Source: Streptomyces sp. 378
Lineage (GTDB): Bacteria; Actinomycetota; Actinomycetes; Streptomycetales; Streptomycetaceae
DNA length: 64,000 nucleotides
Direction of reading: 5' to 3'
Assembly (NCBI RefSeq): GCF_030124145.1
Contig: NZ_JASKMS010000001.1
Coordinates: 310,001-374,000, forward strand
The notes under the pieces were generated by a model. That model did not search any database, was not told where the DNA came from, and saw only the letters and a program-made list of their open reading frames with translations. Position numbers and translations under genes: made by a program. Positions 52,416 to 62,229 of this stretch are shown here, piece after piece. Positions within the stretch are counted from its first letter, which is position 1. Each line of letters starts with the position of its first letter.

Positions 52416-54626
52416 TCAGCTCACCAGTGCGTCCGTCACACGATCGTCGATCTCCGCCGTCTCCGCCGTCTCCGCCTCGACGATACCGAGACGGCTCCCG
52501 GGCTCCTTGGTGAACTCCAGGAAGCGCGAGATCGGCCCGGCGTGGGTCAGGTGGAGCTCGTGCATGGCCCTGGTGCAGGCGATGTAGAGCATGCACCGGT
52601 CCATCTCGTTGGCGTAGTTGCTGTCGTCCACGTCCGGGACGATCACGGCGTCGAACTCCAGCCCCTTGGCGATGTGCGCCGAGGTGATCACGGTGCCGGC
52701 GCTGAACTCCGTGCTGTCGTAGTCGAGGAAGGTCAGGTCGACGCCCGCCGCCGACAGGGTCCGGTACCACTGCTTCGCCTGCGCGACGGTCTTGCAGATG
52801 ATGCCGAGGGAGCGGTACTCGCTTCGCCGGTGCCGCTCGATCAGTGCCAGGATCTCCGTCTCCTGCGCTGTGTGGTCCGCGGCGGCGAGGACCTGTGGGG
52901 GCAGCCCGTGCCGCTCGACCGGGACGAGCTTGTCGTTGCGTGAGATGTGCTGGGCGAAATCCGTGATCTCGGTCGTGGAGCGGTAGCTCCTGCGCAGCTC
53001 CAGGCAGTCCGCCTCGGGGAAGATGTCGCGGATCACCGGCAGCGACGAGGAGCTGAACGGGTTCACCTTCTGGTTGGCGTCCCCGAGGATCGTCATCTTG
53101 CAGGAGAACAGCGCGCGTAGCACGGCGTACTGGACGGGCGCGTAGTCCTGCATCTCGTCCACCAGGAGGTGCCGGATGCGGCCGTAGCCTTCCTGCCGGG
53201 ATGTCCTGATCATGGTGTAGACCAGCGGGAAGACGTCCGCGTACTCGATCTTTTTCCGGCCGAGCGGCTTGAACAGGCCCTTGCGCTCAGGAGCTTGGTA
53301 GAACGCCTTGTACAGGGCGAACGCGTCCTTGTGCGGGAACATGGCGCGCACCTGCTTGCGGATGCCGTTGTTGTCCGCCGCCGACCACTTGCCGCCCTTG
53401 TCCTGCACCTGCTGGCGCAGCGTGTTCGCGGCGCTCTCGGCGAGGAGGTCGAGCCGGGTGAAGACGGGCATGCCGCGGGAGGCGGCGAAGGCGTCGGCGA
53501 CCCATTCCTCGGAGAGCCGCTTGTTCTTCTGCTCGATCTGCCGCGGGGTGAATTCCTCGTCCCCGCACGCGGCGAGCCACTCGTCGAGCCGGGTGACGAA
53601 CTCCGGCCTCGCCTTGAAGCGCATCCGCTCGGCCGCCGCGTCGTCCGCACCGTCGAGCAGCTTGACCACCTGCTCGCTGAAGGTCTCGTACTCCGTCACC
53701 TTGACGAGGAACCGGTCGGCGATCTTCTCGAAGTCGATCTCCGCGATCTGCTCCTCACCCAGCTCGGGGAGGACGCCTGCGATGTAGTCGCCGAAGACCT
53801 TGTTGGGAGAAAGGATCATGACGTTGTCGGACGACAGGGAGTCCTTGAAGCGGTAGAGCAGGAACGCCACCCGGTGCAGGGCGATCGATGTCTTCCCAGA
53901 GCCCGCCACGCCCTGCAGGATCAGCACCTTCGCCGTCTCGTTGCGGATCACCTCGTTCTGCTCGCGCTGGATCGTCGCGACGATGTTCTTCATCTTGTCG
54001 TCGGCGGACTGGCTCAGCTCCCGCTGCAGCACCTCGTCGCCGATGGTCAGCGCGCTGTCGAACATGTACTCAAGGCGATCGCCCGCGACCTTGTACTGGC
54101 GCTTGCCCGTGATCGTTCCGTGGACGGTCCCCGTCGGGGCCTCGAAGTGCGCCTCGCCCAACTCGAAGTCGTAGTAGAGGCTGGAGACCGGGGCCCGCCA
54201 GTCGTGGACCAGGATTTCCTGGGTCTCCGGGTCCGAGAAGTCATGGACGCCGATGTAGTGGCCCTTTCCCTCCCCGTCGTCCGCCCTGCAGAAGTCGACC
54301 CGCCCGAAATAGGGCGACTCCAGAAGACGCTCGATATGCCGGCGCACCATCACGGCGCTGTCGCCCACGCCGACGGAGGTGTTGACCTCGGTGCGCATGG
54401 CGGCCTTCTCGGCGAAGTCCATGTCGCGCCAGTTCTCCCACATGAACTCCTTGTGCTCCTGGATGGTCCTGGCGGTCCGGTCGATGGAGGCGCCGAGCCG
54501 TTCCAGTTCCCGCCTCAGCAGACGCACCGTCTCCGCCAGATACTGACGCTCTCGTTCTTCGTCGCGCGTCTGCACGTCCGTCAAGGCCATCTCCAGTTCA
54601 GGTGTCCGCTTCGGATCTACTGTCAC
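52416..54626 (-). CDS. helD: HelD-like RNA-polymerase-recycling ATPase
   Basis: 736 residues. N-terminal coiled coil (DEERERQYLAETVRLLRRELERLG) that enters the RNAP secondary channel in HelD, then UvrD-type motifs: LQGVAGSGKTSIALH (Walker A near 242), HLLVDEMQDYAPVQY (motif II near 490), TILGDANQKVNPF (III), RRSYRSTTEITDFA (IV), VITSAHIAKGLEFDAVIVPDVDD (V), LYIACTRAMHELHL (VI). HelD removes stalled or drug-bound RNAP; relatives (HelR) give rifamycin tolerance. GTG start; direct repeats GTAGA(GTAGA) at its promoter. No rifamycin-associated element visible upstream. Confidence 0.88.
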   Translation of the reverse strand: MTVDPKRTPELEMALTDVQTRDEERERQYLAETVRLLRRELERLGASIDRTARTIQEHKEFMWENWRDMDFAEKAAMRTEVNTSVGVGDSAVMVRRHIERLLESPYFGRVDFCRADDGEGKGHYIGVHDFSDPETQEILVHDWRAPVSSLYYDFELGEAHFEAPTGTVHGTITGKRQYKVAGDRLEYMFDSALTIGDEVLQRELSQSADDKMKNIVATIQREQNEVIRNETAKVLILQGVAGSGKTSIALHRVAFLLYRFKDSLSSDNVMILSPNKVFGDYIAGVLPELGEEQIAEIDFEKIADRFLVKVTEYETFSEQVVKLLDGADDAAAERMRFKARPEFVTRLDEWLAACGDEEFTPRQIEQKNKRLSEEWVADAFAASRGMPVFTRLDLLAESAANTLRQQVQDKGGKWSAADNNGIRKQVRAMFPHKDAFALYKAFYQAPERKGLFKPLGRKKIEYADVFPLVYTMIRTSRQEGYGRIRHLLVDEMQDYAPVQYAVLRALFSCKMTILGDANQKVNPFSSSSLPVIRDIFPEADCLELRRSYRSTTEITDFAQHISRNDKLVPVERHGLPPQVLAAADHTAQETEILALIERHRRSEYRSLGIICKTVAQAKQWYRTLSAAGVDLTFLDYDSTEFSAGTVITSAHIAKGLEFDAVIVPDVDDSNYANEMDRCMLYIACTRAMHELHLTHAGPISRFLEFTKEPGSRLGIVEAETAETAEIDDRVTDALVS

Positions 54627-54878
54627 GTTAGAGTAGAGTAGACGTGTGCACCGAGCGGTCGCCGACGGCTCTCACGCCAAGCCCGCGCATTCAAAACATC
54701 GCTCGCCCGGGATGGGTACTGTCACCGCTCCCCCCGACGCTGCCGGCGAGGTCGGCATGCGGAAAGACCGCAGCAATCGAAACCCTCTTGCGAGGGTAGA
54801 GTTGTTCCGGGTGTCGCACCTTCGCGCGCCCCGGGAAGCAGGCCACTGCGTGAGATACAAGCGAAGGAGGGCGGCCCC

Positions 54879-55172
54879 TTGACCGGGCGGGAGTTCGAGG
54901 CGGATGGGGTCGCTGTCCGCAGGGGCTGGTGGCGCATGCGCACGCGGGCCGGCAGGCTCCGGATCCGCGGGGCCCGGCTGACGCTTCTGACGAGTTGCGG
55001 CGTGGAGATCGACAGCGAGGTACTGCCGCGTGTCCGTGCGACGGCGCCCTGGTACGCGCCGACCGGTTTCGTGCGGCTGGTGCTGGCCGGTCGCACGTAC
55101 TGGATACGACTCAAGGCCCAACACGCCCGGAAAGCCGTCGAAACGGTGACGGCATGGCGCCAAGAGCTGTAG
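54879..55172 (+). CDS. small basic hypothetical protein
   Basis: 97 residues from TTG 54879 with AAGGAGG eight bases upstream: TGREFEADGVAVRRGWWRMRTRAGRLRIRGARLTLLTSCGVEIDSEVLPRVRATAPWYAPTGFVRLVLAGRTYWIRLKAQHARKAVETVTAWRQEL. Beta-rich, highly basic. Family not recognised. Stands between divergent/convergent genes without operon partner. Confidence 0.6.
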   Translation: MTGREFEADGVAVRRGWWRMRTRAGRLRIRGARLTLLTSCGVEIDSEVLPRVRATAPWYAPTGFVRLVLAGRTYWIRLKAQHARKAVETVTAWRQEL

Positions 55173-55200
55173 GCAACCCACCGGCTGAGGCGCCCTGCTG

Positions 55201-55371
55201 TCAGTCGGCGCCGACGGGCGTGACGCTCGTTTCGGGGCGGCGCAGCAGATCGCCGAGGCCCTGCTCCAGCATGCGGAAGGCGTGTTCGGTGGCCGCCACC
55301 GCCTCCGGGTACACCGCGTCGGGGGATTCCCCGGCGATCGCGAGCTGAACGACCGGGGCCGACTGGGTCAC
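55201..55371 (-). CDS. small protein coupled to the MFS gene
   Basis: 56 residues from GTG overlapping the MFS stop codon (GTGA): VTQSAPVVQLAIAGESPDAVYPEAVAATEHAFRMLEQGLGDLL ending VTPVGAD. Helical, acidic, no known domain. The four-base overlap supports real translation. Confidence 0.55.
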   Translation of the reverse strand: MTQSAPVVQLAIAGESPDAVYPEAVAATEHAFRMLEQGLGDLLRRPETSVTPVGAD

Positions 55372-56627
55372 TCCTCGGCCGCGGGCGTGCGGGCGAGGAG
55401 TACGGCAAGCGCGGCGACGGCGGGAAGTGCGGCGAGGACGACGAGTGCGGGGCCGTAGTGGCCCGTGATGTCGTGGCCCAGGGAGACGGCGAGCGGGCCG
55501 AAGGCGCTGGCGGCGATGACCACGGTGTGGGCGCTGCCGCGGATGGCACCGAGGTGGGCGCTGCCGAAGTAGCGGGGCAGGGTGGCCGATTCGACGACCC
55601 GCAGCAGACCGCCCGAGGCGCCGAGGAGGATGCCGTAGCCGATGGCCGTCCAGCCGGGTGAGACCAGGCGGGCTGAGAGCACGCCGCAGGCCAGGATCGC
55701 CATCGCCGCGGTCAGTACGGCCTTGGGCGGGAGGCGGTCGATGAGGGCGCCGACGGCGAGGGTGGCGAGCAGGGCGGCGGCGGTCTGGGGCAGGAAATTG
55801 GCGGCGGCCTCGGCCGGCGTCAGACCGCGGTCGCCGAGCAGGGCGATCTGGTGGAAGTTCAGGCCGGTGGTCAGCATGCTGCTGGCGGCCAGGCAGGCGA
55901 CCACGGCCCAGAAGATGCTCGTGCGCAGGGCCTTGCGCAGCGGCCAGCCGGTCAGCGGGGCATCCGGGTCGGTGTCCGCCTCCGGGGCGATGCCGTCGAC
56001 GTGCTGGCCGACGTCCGCGGGCCGGTTACGGATGCCGACCAGGGCGAGCGGGAGGACCACGGCCCACACCGCGACTCCTTCAATGGCCCATGCCTGGCGC
56101 CAGCCGTACTCGGCGACCAGACGTTCGATCAGTATGGGGGCGAGGGAGATCCCCGCGGTGCCGACAGCACCGGTGACGCCGAGAGCCAGGCCGCGGCGCC
56201 TGTCGAACCAGTACGCCACCGTGGTCGTGGCCACCAGCGACAACGCGCCCTGGCCCGCCATACGGATGCCGACGAACCCGGCTGTCAGGCCCACGAGCCC
56301 GGTGACGAAGGACAGGGAGATGAGGATCGCGCCGAAGACGGCCGCGACGACGGCGATCACCCGGCGCGGGCCGTAGCGGTCGATCATCCGCCCGACCAAG
56401 GGCATCGCGCATGCCCCGACCAGAGTGCCGGTCAGGTAGGCGGTGGAGACCTGGGTGCGGCTGACACCGAGGTCGGCGATGAGCGGGTCGATGAAGACCG
56501 AGACACCGGTCGTCTGGCCGGGCGCGGTCATCGCCATCGCGAGAGCGCTGTAGGCGACGATGCGCCAGCCGTCAAAACGCCCGCCGGGCAAGCGGCCGGC
56601 GGGCGTCGCGACGGAGTCGGCCCGCAT
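55368..56627 (-). CDS. MFS transporter, monocarboxylate/OFA-like
   Basis: 419 residues, 12 helices. GWRIVAYSALAMAMTAPGQTTGVSVFIDPLIADLGVSRTQVSTAYLTGTLVGACAMPLVGRMIDRYGPRRV fits the OFA/oxalate-formate and MCT-like branch (helix 1-3 with DRYGPR); AAYWFDRRRGLALGVTGAVGTAGI-like segment after helix 4. Substrate unknown. Followed by the coupled small gene; terminator upstream at 56781 separates it from SulP. Confidence 0.83.
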   Translation of the reverse strand: MRADSVATPAGRLPGGRFDGWRIVAYSALAMAMTAPGQTTGVSVFIDPLIADLGVSRTQVSTAYLTGTLVGACAMPLVGRMIDRYGPRRVIAVVAAVFGAILISLSFVTGLVGLTAGFVGIRMAGQGALSLVATTTVAYWFDRRRGLALGVTGAVGTAGISLAPILIERLVAEYGWRQAWAIEGVAVWAVVLPLALVGIRNRPADVGQHVDGIAPEADTDPDAPLTGWPLRKALRTSIFWAVVACLAASSMLTTGLNFHQIALLGDRGLTPAEAAANFLPQTAAALLATLAVGALIDRLPPKAVLTAAMAILACGVLSARLVSPGWTAIGYGILLGASGGLLRVVESATLPRYFGSAHLGAIRGSAHTVVIAASAFGPLAVSLGHDITGHYGPALVVLAALPAVAALAVLLARTPAAEE

Positions 56628-56780
56628 GCGGAAGAGCTTGGCGGTGCGGCTCAGGGTTCCTCCTCCCGGCCGCTTCCTCGTCCCCGAGGAGCGGCACCGG
56701 ATGCGCGGACCGGATGCGCGGACTTGGACTGGGCTCCGGGTCGTCAGGGCATTCTCCCGAGTCCGGCCCGCGCACGGAAA

Positions 56781-56823
56781 GGCCGCCCTCCCCCGCTACG
56801 TCCGTGGTCGGGGAAGGGCGGCC
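56781..56823. terminator. hairpin after SulP copy 1
   Basis: GGCCGCCCTCCCC and GGGGAAGGGCGGCC pair around a 15-base loop, just past the SulP stop on its - strand. Confidence 0.75.
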
Positions 56824-56830
56824 GGTCCGG

Positions 56831-58330
56831 TCAGTGGCTGGTCAGCTGGCCGGCGAGGCGACCGTGCATGTCGGCGCTGGACTTGTTCAGGCCGACGATG
56901 GTGACCTTCTTGCCGCGCTGGGCGTACTTGGTCTCGATGGCGTCCAGGGCGGCGACGGTGGAAGCGTCCCAGATGTGGGCGTCGGAGAGGTCGATGACCA
57001 CGTCGTCCGGGTCGTCCTTGTAGTTGAACTGGTAGACGAGGTCGTTGGAGGAGGCGAAGAACAGCTCGCCGGTGACCGCGTAGACGACCTGGTTGCCGTC
57101 GGGGTCGACGACGCCGGAGACGTTGACCATGTGCGCGACGCGCTTGGCGAAGATGACCATCGCGGTGATGCAGCCCACCACCACGCCGATGGCGAGGTTG
57201 TGGGTGGCGACCACGCAGGCGACGGTGACCACCATGACGGTCATCTCGCCGAGCGGCATCCGCCTGACGGTCTTCGGGGCGACGGAGTGCCAGTCGAAGG
57301 TCGCGAACGACACCATGATCATCACCGCGACCAGGGCGGCCATCGGGATGTCGGAGACGACCGGGCCGAAGACGATGCACAGCACCATCAGGAAGGAGCC
57401 GGCCAGGAAGGTCGACAGGCGGGTACGGGCGCCCGACACCTTCACGTTGATCATCGTCTGGCCGATCATGGCACAGCCGCCCATGCCGCCGAAGAAGCCG
57501 GTGACGATGTTGGCGACACCCTGGCCGATCGACTCACGCGTCTTGCCCGAGTGGGTGTCGGTGATGTCGTCGACCAGCTTGGCCGTCATCAGCGACTCCA
57601 TCAGCCCCACCAGCGCGAACGCGAACGCGTACGGGGCGATGGTGGTCAGCGTGTCCATCGTGAAGGGCACGTCCGGCAGGCCCGGCACCGGCAGCGAGGA
57701 CGGCAGGGCGCCCTTGTCACCGACGGTCGGCACCGCGATCGCGGCCGCCACGGTGATCACCGTCAGGACGACGATGGAGACCAGCGGCGCCGGGATCACC
57801 TTGGTGACCTTCGGGAAGAACACCATGAGCGCCAGGCCGGCGGCGAGGAGCGGGTAGACGGCCCAGGGCACGTCGTGCATCTCCGGCACCTGCGCCATGA
57901 AGATCAGGATGGCCAGGGCGTTGACGAAACCGACCATGACGCTGCGCGGCACGAACCGCATGAGCTTGGCCACACCGAGCGCGCCCAGGATCACCTGGAA
58001 GACGCCGCCGAGGATGACGGCCGCGATCAGGTAGCCAAGACCGTAATCGTGGTTGAGCGGGGCGATGACCAGAGCCATCGCGCCGGTCGCGGCGGAGATC
58101 ATCGCCTTGCGTCCGCCCACGACCGAGATGACGACCGCCATGGTGAAGGACGCGAACAAACCGACCGCCGGGTCGACCCCGGCGATGATCGAGAAGGAGA
58201 TCGCCTCGGGGATCAGGGCCAGGGCGACGACCAGACCGGCCAGCACCTCGGTACGGAAGACCTTCGGGGAGTCGAGCCAGTCGGGCTTGGACAGGCGGAG
58301 CTTCGGGGCTGCGGACAGCGGTGAGGACAT
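56831..58330 (-). CDS. SulP-family anion transporter with STAS domain (copy 1)
   Basis: 499 residues. About 12-14 helices beginning [38 protein letters not shown] (SulP signature), [43 protein letters not shown], and a STAS domain from ~400 ([51 protein letters not shown]). Imports sulfate or bicarbonate by Na+/H+ coupling; which one is not clear. Divergent from the MerR gene. Its start has no obvious RBS (CAGAAACGGTTGC before ATG). Confidence 0.9.
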   Translation of the reverse strand: MSSPLSAAPKLRLSKPDWLDSPKVFRTEVLAGLVVALALIPEAISFSIIAGVDPAVGLFASFTMAVVISVVGGRKAMISAATGAMALVIAPLNHDYGLGYLIAAVILGGVFQVILGALGVAKLMRFVPRSVMVGFVNALAILIFMAQVPEMHDVPWAVYPLLAAGLALMVFFPKVTKVIPAPLVSIVVLTVITVAAAIAVPTVGDKGALPSSLPVPGLPDVPFTMDTLTTIAPYAFAFALVGLMESLMTAKLVDDITDTHSGKTRESIGQGVANIVTGFFGGMGGCAMIGQTMINVKVSGARTRLSTFLAGSFLMVLCIVFGPVVSDIPMAALVAVMIMVSFATFDWHSVAPKTVRRMPLGEMTVMVVTVACVVATHNLAIGVVVGCITAMVIFAKRVAHMVNVSGVVDPDGNQVVYAVTGELFFASSNDLVYQFNYKDDPDDVVIDLSDAHIWDASTVAALDAIETKYAQRGKKVTIVGLNKSSADMHGRLAGQLTSH

Positions 58331-58455
58331 GCAACCGTTTCTGTTTCAGGTGTGCATCCATGCCGTCGGACGCACAGCGTCGTACTGATTCCGCAAAGTA
58401 TGGGGAATCTCCGGCAGCCGGGCTCCGCGCCAGGAGAGCCGAGTACCGGACAAAA

Positions 58456-58499
58456 CGGCAACCTCTGGTTGCCGGTCGGGCATCATTACCCGGAAGTCT
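58456..58499 (-). promoter_or_regulatory. conserved two-hairpin leader of SulP copy 1
   Basis: On the - strand: AGACTTCC, hairpin GGGTAATGATGCCC, then GA and hairpin CGGCAACC-AGA-GGTTGCCG. It lies ~126 bases before the ATG and matches the leader of SulP copy 2 in sequence and fold, with compensating base changes. The rest of 58331-58733 holds no gene but includes the MerR promoter. Confidence 0.6.
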
Positions 58500-58733
58500 T
58501 CGAGGCCGTCCAGGGCCCGATCGGGCCCGCTCTACGGCAGGATCGCCTCTACCGTGGACTGGACGGCGGAGGCGAACACATCGACACTCTACCCTGACGT
58601 GACGAGAGGGTGCGAACGGCGACTTGTGAAAAGCAGGTAAACCCCCGCCAAAACCTTGTGATTGATGTCACGTAGACTGGCTCACTTCACGGTTCTGAAA
58701 CCTGGGACGGATGACAAAGGGAGAGGCTCGGCG

Positions 58734-59147
58734 ATGAGCGAGCGGCAGATGCAGATCGGCGAGGTGGCCGAGCGGACCGGTTTGTCGCTGCGCACCATCC
58801 GCCACTACGAGGAAGTGGGCCTGGTGATCCCCTCGGCCCGCAGCAAGGGCGGCTTCCGGCTGTACACGGAGTCCGACGTCCAGCGCCTGATGGTGATCCG
58901 CCGCATGAAGCCGCTGGACTTCTCCCTGGAGGAGATGCGCGACCTGCTGGACATCACCGACCGCCTCGCCGCCACGGACGACCCGCCAGCCGGTGAAGAA
59001 CTGGAGCGCCTGCGGGAGCGGCTGGACTCCTATCGCAAGGTGACCGACGCCCGCTGCGAGACGCTGCGGGCCCGCCTGGAGATGGCCGAGGACTTCGCCG
59101 CCACGCTCCGCCGCCGCCTGCAAGCGGACGCCCGCACGGGCGCATGA
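58734..59147 (+). CDS. MerR-family regulator
   Basis: 137 residues. MQIGEVAERTGLSLRTIRHYEEVGLVIPSARSKGGFRLYTESDVQRLMVIRRMKPLDFSLEEMRDLLDI is a full MerR DNA-binding domain; a coiled coil and short tail with one Cys follow, too few Cys for a classical metal sensor. ATG with AAGGGAGAGG upstream. Divergent from SulP copy 1, which it may control; uppP lies downstream. Confidence 0.88.
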   Translation: MSERQMQIGEVAERTGLSLRTIRHYEEVGLVIPSARSKGGFRLYTESDVQRLMVIRRMKPLDFSLEEMRDLLDITDRLAATDDPPAGEELERLRERLDSYRKVTDARCETLRARLEMAEDFAATLRRRLQADARTGA

Positions 59148-59277
59148 GGCATGCGGCTGCCGCATGCCTCTGCGCCGGTGGCGCAGGGCTGAGAGCAGCC
59201 ACGTGTGAACTTGTCACGTTGCCGCACTCCCGCCCCTGGCCCCGCCGGGGCTTCACTGCAAGGACCCACCACTCCAC

Positions 59278-60174
59278 ATGACCTGGTTCGAATCCATCGT
59301 TCTGGGCCTTGTCCAGGGGCTCACCGAGTTCTTGCCGATCTCCTCCTCCGCCCACCTGCGGCTGGCCGCCACGGCTGCCGGCTGGCCGGACCCGGGGGCG
59401 GCGTTCACCGCAGTGGCGCAGCTCGGAACCGAGACGGCGGTACTGATCTACTTCCGCAAGGACATCACCCGGATCGTCTCCGCCTGGGCCCGGTCACTGG
59501 TGAAGGATGAGGCCCGCAAGGACCTCGACGCGAAGATCGGCTGGCTGGTGATCGTCGGATCCCTGCCCATCGGCGTGCTCGGCCTGACTCTGAAGGACTA
59601 CATCGCCGGCCCCTTCCGCGATCTCAGGCTGGTCGCCTTCAGCCTGATCACCCTCGGCATCGTTCTCGCCATCGCGGACCGGTACGCCACGCGCGCGGCG
59701 CTCGCGGCCTCGCATCCTGTCGGGCCGCACCGTACCGCCCCACCGGTCAAGCAACTGGAGGACCTGACCGTCCGTGACGGGCTGGTCTACGGCTTGTGCC
59801 AGGCGCTGGCCCTGATCCCCGGCATGTCCCGCTCCGGTTCCACGATCACCGGCGGCCTGTTCCTCAGGTACGACCGCGCAGCCGCGGCGCGGTACTCGTT
59901 CCTGCTCGCCATCCCCGCCGTGCTGGCCTCCGGCGCCTACGAGTTGAGCGAGATCGGCGCGCACGGCAGCCGCGTGGCGTGGGGCCCGACGGTGGTCGCC
60001 ACGATCGTCGGCGGCCTGGTCGGCTACGCCGTCATCGCCTGGTTCATGAAGTTCATCTCCACGCGCAGCTTCCTGCCCTTCGTCATCTACCGCGTCGCCC
60101 TGGGCACGGTGCTGCTGGTGCTGATCTGGCTGGGCCTGCTCGACCCGCTCGCCGGCAGCGCCGTAGGCGGCTGA
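59278..60174 (+). CDS. uppP: undecaprenyl-diphosphatase (BacA/UppP)
   Basis: 298 residues, eight helices. LVQGLTEFLPISSSAHLRLA with the catalytic Glu, and LCQALALIPGMSRSGSTITGGLFLRYDRAAAARYSFLLAIP, the two UppP consensus repeats. It dephosphorylates undecaprenyl pyrophosphate to recycle the cell-wall lipid carrier and confers bacitracin tolerance. ATG at 59278; 130 bases after MerR. Confidence 0.95.
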   Translation: MTWFESIVLGLVQGLTEFLPISSSAHLRLAATAAGWPDPGAAFTAVAQLGTETAVLIYFRKDITRIVSAWARSLVKDEARKDLDAKIGWLVIVGSLPIGVLGLTLKDYIAGPFRDLRLVAFSLITLGIVLAIADRYATRAALAASHPVGPHRTAPPVKQLEDLTVRDGLVYGLCQALALIPGMSRSGSTITGGLFLRYDRAAAARYSFLLAIPAVLASGAYELSEIGAHGSRVAWGPTVVATIVGGLVGYAVIAWFMKFISTRSFLPFVIYRVALGTVLLVLIWLGLLDPLAGSAVGG

Positions 60175-60574
60175 CGCCCGCCCCTCGCACACCCGCGGGC
60201 AGGGCCCTGCCAGGGAGGCGACGTCGGGAATGCGACAACGGCCGCGACGGACGGGCGGACCCGCGAGACCGGCATGCGATCGGTCTCGCAGGCGTAGGCC
60301 GGTGGCCCTTCAGGACGACAGCTCCGTGGCTCCGCCTCTGTGGCCCGAGGCGGAACGAACGGCGGCGCCCCGACCGCCCTTCCCTTACCTTGCGCGAGAG
60401 TCTACTTGACGGGCAGCAGGCTCCACAGCGGGTAAACAGGATCACATCTTTACGCTTGGGTAGAGTTGAGTCTGCCGGGCGGCACACGTCCGCCGGACGA
60501 CCGGCTCCGTGCGCAGCGGGCTGGGCGGCAGTCGATCGCCCAGCCGCTGAGTCACCTGTTGGGCCCGGCCGTGA
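60175..60574. other. 400-base gap between uppP and the cyclopropane synthase
   Basis: No open frame with a plausible start or domain on either strand. It contains TTGACGG near 60405 and GGGTAGAGTTGAG near 60460, possible promoter fragments only. Confidence 0.5.
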
Positions 60575-61903
60575 TCAGTCCATCGCGGTGCCGTACAGCC
60601 ACTGGCCGCGGGTTCGGGGCATCTTCGCGTGTCCGGCCGCGGTGGTCCGCACGGCGAGGATCTGGTTGACGCCGATGCCGTTGTGCTCGAAGGCGAGGGC
60701 GGAGGCGGCCATGTACAGGCGCCAGACCCGGGCGCGTCCGGCCGTGGTGAGGTGTACGGCCTGTTGCCAGTGCTGCTCCAGGTTGGCCACCCAGGCGCGC
60801 AGGGTGAGCGCGTAGTGCTCGCGCAGGGCTTCCACGTCGCGTACCTCGAAGCCGGCGTCTTCGAGCAGCGCCGTGGTGGTGCCGACGGGCGCGAGTTCGC
60901 CGTCGGGGAAGACGTAGCGGTCGATGAACTCGTCGATCTCGTAGGCGCTTTCGTCCTTCAGCGGGCGGCGTGAGATCTGGTGGTTGAGAAGTCGCCCGCC
61001 GGGCTTGAGGAGTTGATGGAGCGTCTCGGCGTAGAGGCGGAACTGCGGGGATCCGACGTGCTCGGCCATCCCGATGGAGGAGATCGCGTCGTAGGGGCCG
61101 TCCTCGATCTCGCGGTAGTCCTGGACGCGGATCTCGGCCCGGTCCGTGTACCCGGCTTCGGCGAGGCGTTTGCGGGCGAGGCCCGCCTGTTCCTCGGAGA
61201 TGGTGACTCCGACCGCTTCGACCCCGTAGTGCTCGACGGCGTGCAGCACCATCGATCCCCAGCCGCAGCCCACGTCGAGGAGCCGCTGGCCGGGCCGCAG
61301 GCCGAGTTTGCGGCAGATCAGGTCGAGCTTGGCGCGCTGGGCATCTTCCAGGGTCGCCTCCGGGCTCTCCCAGTAGGCGCATGAGTAGACCAGGGAAGGA
61401 CCGAGGACCAGGGAGTAGAAGTCGTTGCCGACGTCGTAGTGGTGGCTGATGGCGTCGCGGTCGCGGCGCAGGCTGTGCAGCGGGCCGCGGCGGGAGCCCG
61501 CCTCCTCGCGCGGTGGCGGCGGGGGCAGGGCGGGCCCGGCCAGCGCGAGTGCCTCGGCTGCCAGCCGTACATTCTTCGGGTCGCGCAGTGCGGCGAGCGC
61601 GCTGAGGACGGCGTGCCGCTTCGGCCCGCTCTCTGCGCGGTCCCAGACCAGGCCGGACATCCGCTCCAGCGCCTCGTAGAGGTCACCGTCGATGTCGACT
61701 TCGCCGGCCACCCAGGCGCGGGCCCAGCCGAGTTCGCCGGGCTTCCACGCCAGGCGGTGCAGGGCCCGGCGGTCGCGGACGACGAGGACGGGGCCGTCGG
61801 CCGGGCCTGCCTCGCTGGCGTCCCAGGCGCGCAACCGCAGCGGCAGCGGCCTTCCCACCGCCTGCCTCACCAGTTCCGCCAGCCGCGTGGCTGCGTCAGT
61901 CAT
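60575..61903 (-). CDS. cyclopropane-fatty-acyl-phospholipid synthase
   Basis: 442 residues. It methylates unsaturated acyl chains in membrane phospholipids with S-adenosylmethionine. SAM site LLDVGCGWGSMVLHAVEHYGV near 211; HHYDVGNDFYSLVLGPSLVYSCAYW, the CFA/mycolate-cyclase start with the substrate-binding Tyr; SIGMAEHVG, RPLKDESAYEIDEFIDRYVFPDGEL and ALREHYALTLRAWVANLE. N-terminal ~150 residues are the usual CFA extension (family length ~430). ATG at 61901-61903 with AGGAGG upstream. Confidence 0.93.
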   Translation of the reverse strand: MTDAATRLAELVRQAVGRPLPLRLRAWDASEAGPADGPVLVVRDRRALHRLAWKPGELGWARAWVAGEVDIDGDLYEALERMSGLVWDRAESGPKRHAVLSALAALRDPKNVRLAAEALALAGPALPPPPPREEAGSRRGPLHSLRRDRDAISHHYDVGNDFYSLVLGPSLVYSCAYWESPEATLEDAQRAKLDLICRKLGLRPGQRLLDVGCGWGSMVLHAVEHYGVEAVGVTISEEQAGLARKRLAEAGYTDRAEIRVQDYREIEDGPYDAISSIGMAEHVGSPQFRLYAETLHQLLKPGGRLLNHQISRRPLKDESAYEIDEFIDRYVFPDGELAPVGTTTALLEDAGFEVRDVEALREHYALTLRAWVANLEQHWQQAVHLTTAGRARVWRLYMAASALAFEHNGIGVNQILAVRTTAAGHAKMPRTRGQWLYGTAMD

Positions 61904-62229
61904 GATCCGAACCTCCTGGATGGTCAACGATGCCCCGGGCGAGGTGTCCCTGGAATCGTCGAAAGCAACGAGTCGAGCGAATGAGTCCCGTGCGCCACGT
62001 ACGGAGGACCGGCCGAGCGGTCGTCCGGGCGAGAGCCACGTGTGCCGCGGCGTCCTGCGACCGCGTGAGCGATCGGTGTCGCGGGGCCGGGACAGGCGGC
62101 CCCCGGCGCCAGGTGGGATACACGCGGGCCGGGCCCGGAACTGGTCAGGGCATGTGTCCCGGGTCCGGCCCGCGCGCAGCGGACCGCCCCCTCGCGCACT
62201 GCGTGGTCCGCGCGAAAGGGCGGCCGGTC
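61904..62229. other. 326-base gap: CFA promoter and SulP copy 2 terminator
   Basis: No gene. The left part should hold the CFA promoter. CCGCCCCCTCGCGC and GCGCGAAAGGGCGG at 62184-62223 form a hairpin just past the SulP stop on the - strand, similar to the one after SulP copy 1. Confidence 0.6.

Noticed and set aside
54627..54700. Rifamycin-associated element upstream of helD
   Set aside because: The known inverted-repeat element was not seen; only short GTAGA repeats are present.
56714..58324. Long His/Asp-rich + strand frame opposite SulP copy 1, and the similar one opposite copy 2 (61930-63744)
   Set aside because: Antisense of the transporter genes; similar only because the transporters are paralogues.
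58456..58499. SAM-IV or SAM-I riboswitch at the SulP leader
   Set aside because: Shares only the short CCGGCAACC string; the remaining SAM-clan structure is absent.
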